This document shows, in pieces, positions 57,043-64,000 of a DNA stretch of 64,000 nt (position 1 is its first letter; each line of letters opens with the position of its first letter). The translations under genes were made by a program, and so were the position numbers. Source of the stretch: Dioscorea cayenensis subsp. rotundata (Eukaryota; Streptophyta; Magnoliopsida; Dioscoreales; Dioscoreaceae); contig NC_052490.1 in assembly GCF_009730915.1 (NCBI RefSeq), positions 32,116,625 to 32,180,624 of the forward strand, written 5' to 3'. The notes beneath the pieces were generated by a model that was not told the origin of the DNA, made no database searches, and worked only from the letters and a program-made list of their open reading frames with translations.

Positions 57043-57050
57043 AAACCCTA
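57043..57050 (-). promoter_or_regulatory. telo-box-like motif near the PAP14 start
   Basis: AAACCCTA occurs on the plus strand, 19 bases upstream of the preferred start codon and between the two candidate ATGs. On the gene strand it reads TAGGGTTT. Its position suggests leader rather than coding sequence. Confidence 0.4.
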
Positions 57051-57340
57051 GAAGGGAAGGAAAAGAGGAGAGATTGGAGAAGGACATGGCGGTGGATATA
57101 TAGAGAAAGAAAGGGCACGAGGGGATTGCGTGTGGGTATGCGCCCGGGAGCGACTCGCCATGAGCGCGCCGCGCGTCGACCTCACTCTCTAGTCTCTACC
57201 GAGAAAAATCTTACTTCCTTTCGTGCTCGAAAGAATGGTAAAATTTCTAAAACACACCCTGAAATACTTACAAATTTGTAAGGGCCATTTGTCTCAGACT
57301 AGACTAACTCGTGTCAGCGTCTCAGGGACTCGGAATTGAA

Positions 57341-57694
57341 GGATAGGATAAATGGCATATGTACCCTTGTCAACTATTAATTGGTTTATTGATATACGGA
57401 TCGCCGATAGAGCTCTTCACCGAGTGGTGAGAGTTCGATTCTCTGTCACATTCCTGGGAGATGTGAGCGGTGATTGTGTGTGTGGTCCCAACACTCATGT
57501 ATGTGCGGCCCCGCCCCCACTTGCTCTACCGAGATTTGTGCATGTCTCTGACAATTTAGCAATGTCTTCGGGCTGTCTGTTCCTTTTGATAAAATTTTTT
57601 TTTGCATATATATCCTTTTACAAAGGTATATTTATATATATATATATATACCCCTTGATTTTCAGTTAATGGTGACGGAGGTATTATCCTATCC
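57341..57694. mobile_element. probable MITE containing a SINE-like sequence
   Basis: An 11-bp inverted repeat, GGATAGGATAA at 57,341-57,351 and TTATCCTATCC at 57,684-57,694, bounds 354 bases. I see no clear target duplication, so the class is open. Inside, a GC-richer stretch (about 57,395-57,600) has GAGTTCGATTCTC at 57,431-57,443, matching a polymerase III B box, and ends in a T-rich run after CCTTTTGATAAAA. Its GTGCGGCCCCGCCCCCAC segment resembles GAGCGCGGCTCCCCCACG of the SINE-like insertion at 6,691-6,877. This suggests a second SINE-like copy inserted in an older element. Confidence 0.5.
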
Positions 57695-58170
57695 AAAAAC
57701 ATTAATAAAATCAAACAGTAATATAAAAAAACAAGGCATGGGAGTTTCACACAGAAAGTCTTTCGGTGTTCAGATTTGACTTTACGCTTCATGAATAGTA
57801 TAAATATGAATTTTCTAATTTATACATAGTCAAAGGGTTAGTCTCGTTAGATGAATAAGTGACAACGAATACTTAAACTTTTGACCCACAAAAAATCAGT
57901 TCACGGACCATACATATGGATGGGACATTTATTAAAAAAAAATTGAGACAGATGGACAGAAATAAAAAATTCTTTAATCAATAATTGGAACTGTTTCTTT
58001 TTTTTTTATAATCACTATGTATACACCATTTACAAAAATGATTCCCTGTGAGGAAAGAATGCCTGTAACAATGAGCTATCACAATCTTGAATATATTTTT
58101 TCCCAGAAAAAAAATTAAGATATAGATGGTATTGGAAAGAATGGGTGAATCAGCGGTAATGTACAGAGAG
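57695..58170. other. spacer between PAP14 and ATX genes
   Basis: AT-rich non-coding DNA. The part nearest 58,171 is probably the 3' UTR of the minus-strand methyltransferase gene. I see no other feature. Confidence 0.5.
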
Positions 58171-61100
58171 TTAGTTCATAAACTTCCGGCAGTTTGAAGC
58201 TTTGCAGAGGCAGGGAACTTTGCTACACTCACCTTCATCTGGATCAAACAAATAGTCATACCTACAACAAGAATACCAGAGATTAACAGTTAGCATTAAA
58301 ATTGAGAACTTCGTACCAACTCAGCATTCTTAGCTTCTTAAATATGAAGGAAATCATCGTATTTTTTAACATGAAAGAAAGAAGAAAGTGGAAATACGTC
58401 AACTCAGTTCCTGCAGAAACATTGCTCTTGGCTATGAGCACAATGCAGCTTTGACCATTTCCAACGCTCATGATTCTTGCATAGCAATTGGGCATGCACT
58501 GCATTAGGGAAGATAAAATTAAGAAGCCAGAAAAGTGTAACTAGTATTAAAGTGATTTAGGAATCGTCAGGGAAACAGAAAAGTGAAGTCTGCCAGAATG
58601 TTAAGACTTACAGAATGGTTAATTAACCGCGCTATGTTTCCTTTGTTTGTCGCATCTATCACTACCTCTTCACTGATTTTGAATAGCTGCAATCACAGAA
58701 GAAAAGGGGATGAATAATTGTGATGCATATGTAATCATGTCCATGCATATATAAACATCCCAAATAGATTGTTTCCTTTAGGATTTTGTATTTGCAATTT
58801 TTGATGAGATGTTTCTCAAAAGAGAACTGGTACTCATTTAGTTAGATATAACCTCTACTCATTTAGTTATATACAAATGGCACTTTCCTAAACAGTTGCA
58901 TAAATTGATAAACAAATGATTAGATTTGCAAAATTAGAGAAACTAATGCACATAGATTAAGGATAGCTTACATAGCAATCTTTGCCTTCCAACCTATACC
59001 GTGCCTCCCTCATATCCGCCACAACGCGTCTAACCTGCTCCCCTCGGTATACAAGAACCTATATGCAGGGTCAGAATTATTAGTTCAGGTTTTGCAGGCC
59101 TCCAGTATAAACTGACAATTACATAAACTGAGCACAATGGATAATAATATCTCATACTGTGAAATTAAATGGCACTGAAGTCTGAACAATTTTATTGCCT
59201 ATGTATGTGGGTGATGATTTCCACTCACAACGATGTGCCTTTAAATTGTAAGGATATTATCCCAAAATAGTTCAGGGCCAGGCAATACATATACTTTACT
59301 CTAATAACTTCCCAAAATGCAATAGCATAGACATCAGACTTCCAAAACACATTATCAGTCCCACATTAAGCGTGTGTATGACAAACTGAGCTGAGAGCAG
59401 CTAAGAAACATTCCCACATGAAGTTAAGAGAGACACGAAATGAATCATTACCATTTCTCCCTCTTGAATGTTCCTCCGTGCAAGGAGTCCCCATCCATGT
59501 ATCCCTGATCTTCCAAAACAAGCCCTACTTTTTTCGGTTGACTGGAAGTATGAGGAAACAGCAATTAATAAAAATCACAAGATCTACCACTGAGATAGTA
59601 CCATAGCTGCATGAAAACTTGCCTGCAGGTAGAAGAGCCTCTCCTTAAATGTTGAAAATGGCTCAGAGTCTTTCTTGGCCTGTTAAGTTGGAACAAAGCA
59701 GCATAATGCAAGTTTCTGATTGTTCATCGTTATTGTTGTATATCAGACAAAGTTAAAAGGAGAAAAATTCATACCCCAGAATTATTCTTCAAGTTTTCAA
59801 TAGCATCGAGAGAATGACGACGCGGACCCATCAATATATGGGCAGTGGCATCCTCTTTCTTTCGCTAAAAGGAGGATAAATAGAGGAAATACTATTAGAG
59901 GAATTCAATTTTCATACGCCTATATCAGGCTTATCAAACAATTGAGAATGAAATAAGATGCGCAATCACCACTATATAAACACCAGCGCAAATATCAAGA
60001 CAAAATAGACTAAATACTGAAGTACATTAACATGTGATCAGGGCCAAATAAACCATCCGAGTTGGACAAAAATCAATGGGGTCAGTACAGATCATATCAT
60101 AAAAAACTGGAACTGATGAAAATATCTTCAGAGAAGATGATATTACAAAACTAAAAAGCCATAGTTCCTGTCAATATGCAGCCAACTTTCAAATAAATAG
60201 CATGGTTTTCATGAAGGATTCTTAAATCCATTTTTCATGAGGAAAAAGTCCAAGAACTTTGGTACAAGGACCAAAAATGAGCTTCAATATTTAGTTCCAT
60301 AAGCATTGACAAGCAATAGCGCCAAGACAATTGTCAGACTAAGAAAAAGAAATACCTCGGTTTCTATCTTCATATATGGCTGACATCTCACAGAAGATGA
60401 AGACTCAGAAAGATGAATTGGTGAGATGGATTTTTTTGGGATGTCCTTCCTTATTAACCTTGAACCTTCACGCTTCTCATTACTTGTCTCGGGTGCACTC
60501 TTGCCAGATATGACTCCTAAAGGAGTCTTCAAGATCAGTGCAGTATCCATGTTTGGAGCCCTGTAAAGAGTCAAGCTATCAGGTAATTTTCACAGAACAA
60601 TCTGCACTTCTTCCATCAATTTTATTAGGTACCACAGTATCAAGGTACAACTTAACATAAAATGGCAGGAGATCTATGTTCATTCTGTGATGGATGGTGG
60701 AGCTGGCATAACAGGCATCTGAATTTTCAGTTAAAAGAATAAATATTCATAATTTCAAGTAACATCAAGTGAAATAATTTACTAACATAAAAATTAGGCA
60801 CAAATGATCCATAAGCAAGGCGCGATATTAAATAGGGTGGCGCAGAGACAGTTTTGTGATAAATTCCAAAGACAAATGCATTACCTGTGCTTTGCACAAT
60901 AAGACACCTTTCTTGTTATCTGCTTCCCATTTACTTCTGAGCAATGCAACTGCAATGCAATGAAAACACATGCAATGATGGAGTATGTTTCATTAGATAT
61001 AAATGAGATTTATGTGCACAAGCACTATAGGTAAGTATTTCAAATGTAAGATGAACTTCAAGGTGCTACTGAATCATCAAAAACAAAAATGATAGTTATC

Positions 61101-63959
61101 AGTTGATAAATATGCATAATACTAATTGAAGCATGCAAGAAGATAAAGTAATGTTCCATAACATCAATGTGAGACGACAAGGGACAATTTAGGATCTAGT
61201 TTGACTTGAGCTCATCAACTTCTAGATCTAGATTTTGAACCCATATGCCCAAATACGCTAAAATTTCTATGTGAAAACAGTCTTTTATAAAACTTTAAAA
61301 AAGGTTTTAGACAGATCTCATACTCTACTTTCACAGAGAGGTGAATCACACGCCACCAAGATGGAACCATGATCTAAATGGATTCCAAATCTGGGCTATT
61401 TTGCATATTTCAGATTTAAGCTTGAGCTAAATCCAGATCTGCTTGCAACATTTTCACCCACAAGAGGATTCCAGGATTATGAAAATGAGTTGTACACAAT
61501 ATCAAAATCATCTTTAACATAGCCTTTAGCATGCAAATCTGTGTATGCGTCCTTATCATGTATGCCTTGAGTTTGTTTTACCATGAAGAAATCCCATGAA
61601 AATATCATATATTTTGTAAAACATATAACAGATTTAAATCACAAGTGATTATCGTAGCATCAACTAAAAAGATTAGAATCATGAGAATTTTATCAATTAG
61701 CATAAATGCTATTTTGAAAAACTGTGACAACCTCCATGCGGTATCCTGCTCTTGACGCACACATTGCATGATAAGAAGTGGAGCACTTGCAGCATTGTAT
61801 ACAGGAACCATGCATTTGCTCGCATATCACACAAACCTGAAAGTAAATGAGTGGTAAACAGTTAAATAGATTGCACTAGGTCATACTCATGTGAGATTAT
61901 AGCAGCATAATGGCACTGGTTACTAAAAGAAATATTCCAATTCAATTGTTAATAAGCACAAAAAAGAATATGAACTATGTCTTAACCTTTGCAAACGAAT
62001 TGAGTGGAATTTTCAATATGCCAATAGCAGGTTCCATTTTAAAATTTGCAAAAGAAACCTCCGGGTGAAACCAGGCACATGTCACGTGCACCCATAACAT
62101 ATCAACATCTGTTGGCTTCAAAGCACCCCCTTGAAAAAAAAGATAAATCATCCTTGTCATTAATAGACTAAGAGAAAAGAAAAAAATATGGAAAAGGAAG
62201 ACAATGGCATCAAAATGCTGCTCAAAGAAATTGACACTTTAATGGACGTGAAAACAAAAGTAACAACAAGAATAGCTTCACTTGCAATGCAAGACCCAAG
62301 AAAAACTCACAAATATCATTTTAAATTCACCACATAATGAAAGCCCGAGAATATCCAGAGATGGATCAGCGATCTAATTTTAAATAAATCTAAGCATACC
62401 TTTAACAGGACAAAGGCAGCACTGCCGTTCAAGGTGAGGTGTCTCACATGCTCTGCAAATCCATGATGTGAAATCTGTTTCACACACTACACCATAGCAT
62501 TCCTGGTGAACAGCTATTTGGCATCTGAAAAAAAAAAAAAACAAATAGCCAAATTATAACTCACACCAGTTCACCCTCACAATTTTACACATCCTAGCAC
62601 AATTCTCTTTTTTTAATTAAGAATGGCTGAATATCAGAACAAATACTCTGACAATATTGCAATATACCTGTTGCAAATGATGATTTTATTGTAATCCCAG
62701 TCTTCAACCCATCGGCAGACTGCACATCGTTCTGTTGTCCATTTTGTACATACTGGTTGAAAAGCTTCTGCCGAAATGGTCCATGATCACCAACACATAA
62801 GCATGCAATAAATCTTATATACATATTCCCCATAATTAACCATAATTCTTGTCAGAAGAAGAAACATCAGAGGAATTATTTACCTTGCAAGAAATCAAGA
62901 ATCCTTTCCTTTCTGACATTAGGAACTTGGCTTTCAGCATAACTTACAGAAACCAGGTCATTTGCTTGGAATTGATCTAACTGTACACCAAAACACATAT
63001 AGAATATAGTCAGCATGCAATTTATCTTGCCAAGGATGATTTGGTTCAAAATGATGCAGATTGATGCCCTAATTAGATGCAAATTATACACTTTTTCATG
63101 AAGTTATAGTGTCAACTGTACAGAATGTTCAAGGTTTTGCTCTATGGTTTCTAACTGTGCAGTATATCTGTCCAAACTGCCACACTAAAATATTCAGGAC
63201 ATGACTAACAGAAAACTTTATTTATTCTTAAAATAACTGATAGAATCTGCATTGAGAACAAACCCATTTTCCAAGTGGCATCATTGTGCCTTTTACTTTA
63301 ACACTCATCTTCCATTTCTTACTTCTGGAACCTGCATGTCGCTCCCATTCACCAAGTGAGAGTTTCTGTGTCTTGCATGAGCCACACTGGCAGATAACCC
63401 TGGCAGACATTAAGAGAACAACCTATGTTTTAAGAATAATAACAAGAAACTGGAAATGATCCTAAAAGAACAACCTCTTCACCAGAATCAAATGATAGGT
63501 TTGAATAATGATTGCGCTCATCCACAAAAAAATCAAAGAATTAAATCAAATAAAAAAACAAACGGATAAATCAAATTAAAATTCATGAAGCAGCTGTAAG
63601 AACGATGCCCATCTATATCAAGCTGCTCATTAAGTGGAATTCACCATAAACTTTTGCTTTGTTCTTACATGTGCTGCTTTAGCAGGTAAGTTCCATCGAC
63701 ACCATTGCAACAAACACTCAGCCTATCAGGTTGTCCACGTTGCTCCATGTTGTCATAACTGCCCAATGAAAAGATAAGGACATCATGTTAGAAGCCATTA
63801 CACAAAGTGTTGAAGTGAAAAATGCACCCAAATACAGGAAAGGAATCATGGGAAACATTAAGAGTACCTAACCCCTAAGTGCGTTTTATCGGTAACTGAT
63901 TGTGGAGAAAAACAATTTGCCTTTCGGTCTGGGCAAAAGTAATCAGCAGCGTCCGGACT
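58171..63959 (-). CDS. ATX5: ATX3/4/5-type histone H3 lysine methyltransferase, C-terminal part
   Basis: Trithorax-class enzyme that methylates histone H3 lysine 4 using S-adenosylmethionine, in the nucleus. Visible exons, 5' to 3': 63,959-63,868; 63,758-63,669; 63,399-63,264; 62,980-62,884; 62,767-62,668; 62,524-62,400; 62,129-61,987; 61,836-61,732; 60,949-60,885; 60,560-60,356; 59,864-59,775; 59,679-59,623; 59,541-59,452; 59,058-58,972; 58,686-58,612; 58,498-58,398; 58,261-58,171. They give 582 residues; the family has ~1,000, so the N-terminal PWWP part lies beyond the window. Order seen: [18 protein letters not shown] (a TDBD-like region); PHD finger [14 protein letters not shown] to WICRACE; extended PHD from [16 protein letters not shown] through [25 protein letters not shown] and [17 protein letters not shown] domain with [26 protein letters not shown] and ELTYDY; post-[16 protein letters not shown]. 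The intron after 59,623 has a GC donor. YRGE is preceded by Val where relatives usually have Glu. ATX3, ATX4 or ATX5 cannot be told apart with certainty; the symbol follows the neighbouring PAP14/ORG1 gene. Confidence 0.93.
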
Positions 63960-64000
63960 CTGAGGCATAAAATTCGTCAGGAGTAAAAGAGAAGGGGTTA

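Overview
The window is nuclear DNA of a flowering plant. It is AT-rich, has GT-AG introns, telo-box leaders, (TA)n microsatellites, small DNA transposons and SINE-like insertions, and every gene I recognise is a typical angiosperm gene. The species cannot be named from the sequence alone. A GC-rich first PP2C exon in an AT-rich genome would suit a monocot or early-diverging angiosperm, but this is weak evidence.

Layout. Positions 1-10,880 hold no gene I can support. A 712-bp hAT-type element there contains a nested SINE-like insertion. Seven genes follow: (1) a clade A protein phosphatase 2C, + strand, 10,881-14,136, 3 exons; (2) spermine/spermidine synthase, closest to SPMS, + strand, 17,466-22,799, 10 coding exons; (3) long-chain acyl-CoA synthetase of the LACS4 type, - strand, 23,885-30,701, 19 exons; (4) Beclin 1/ATG6, - strand, 33,885-41,449, 10 exons; (5) splicing factor SF3A3 (SF3a60), + strand, 43,571-51,333, 12 exons; (6) a pseudokinase-fibrillin fusion of the PAP14/FBN11/ORG1 type, - strand, 52,349-57,024, 13 exons; (7) the C-terminal 582 residues of an ATX3/4/5-type histone H3 lysine methyltransferase, - strand, 58,171-63,959, 17 exons visible, with the 5' part beyond the right edge. 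I rebuilt the exon chains by hand. Each complete chain has a length divisible by three and gives an uninterrupted protein.

The genes do not form a pathway. They cover ABA signalling, polyamine synthesis, fatty-acid activation, autophagy, pre-mRNA splicing, plastid lipid association and chromatin modification, as expected in an ordinary gene-rich plant interval. Their order does recall Arabidopsis neighbourhoods (ATX5 next to ORG1 and near SPMS on chromosome 5; ATG6 near ATX3 on chromosome 3), which suggests an old conserved block.

The less expected structure is in the mobile DNA: a 1.1-kb long-TIR Mutator-like foldback element with a perfect 9-bp target duplication in the shared ATG6/SF3A3 upstream region; an 863-bp PIF/Harbinger-type MITE ending 25 bp before an SF3A3 splice acceptor; the nested hAT/SINE; a probable MITE holding a SINE-like sequence between genes 6 and 7; and two tandem duplications in ATG6 introns. 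I found no convincing undescribed biological system, no RNA gene and no CRISPR array.
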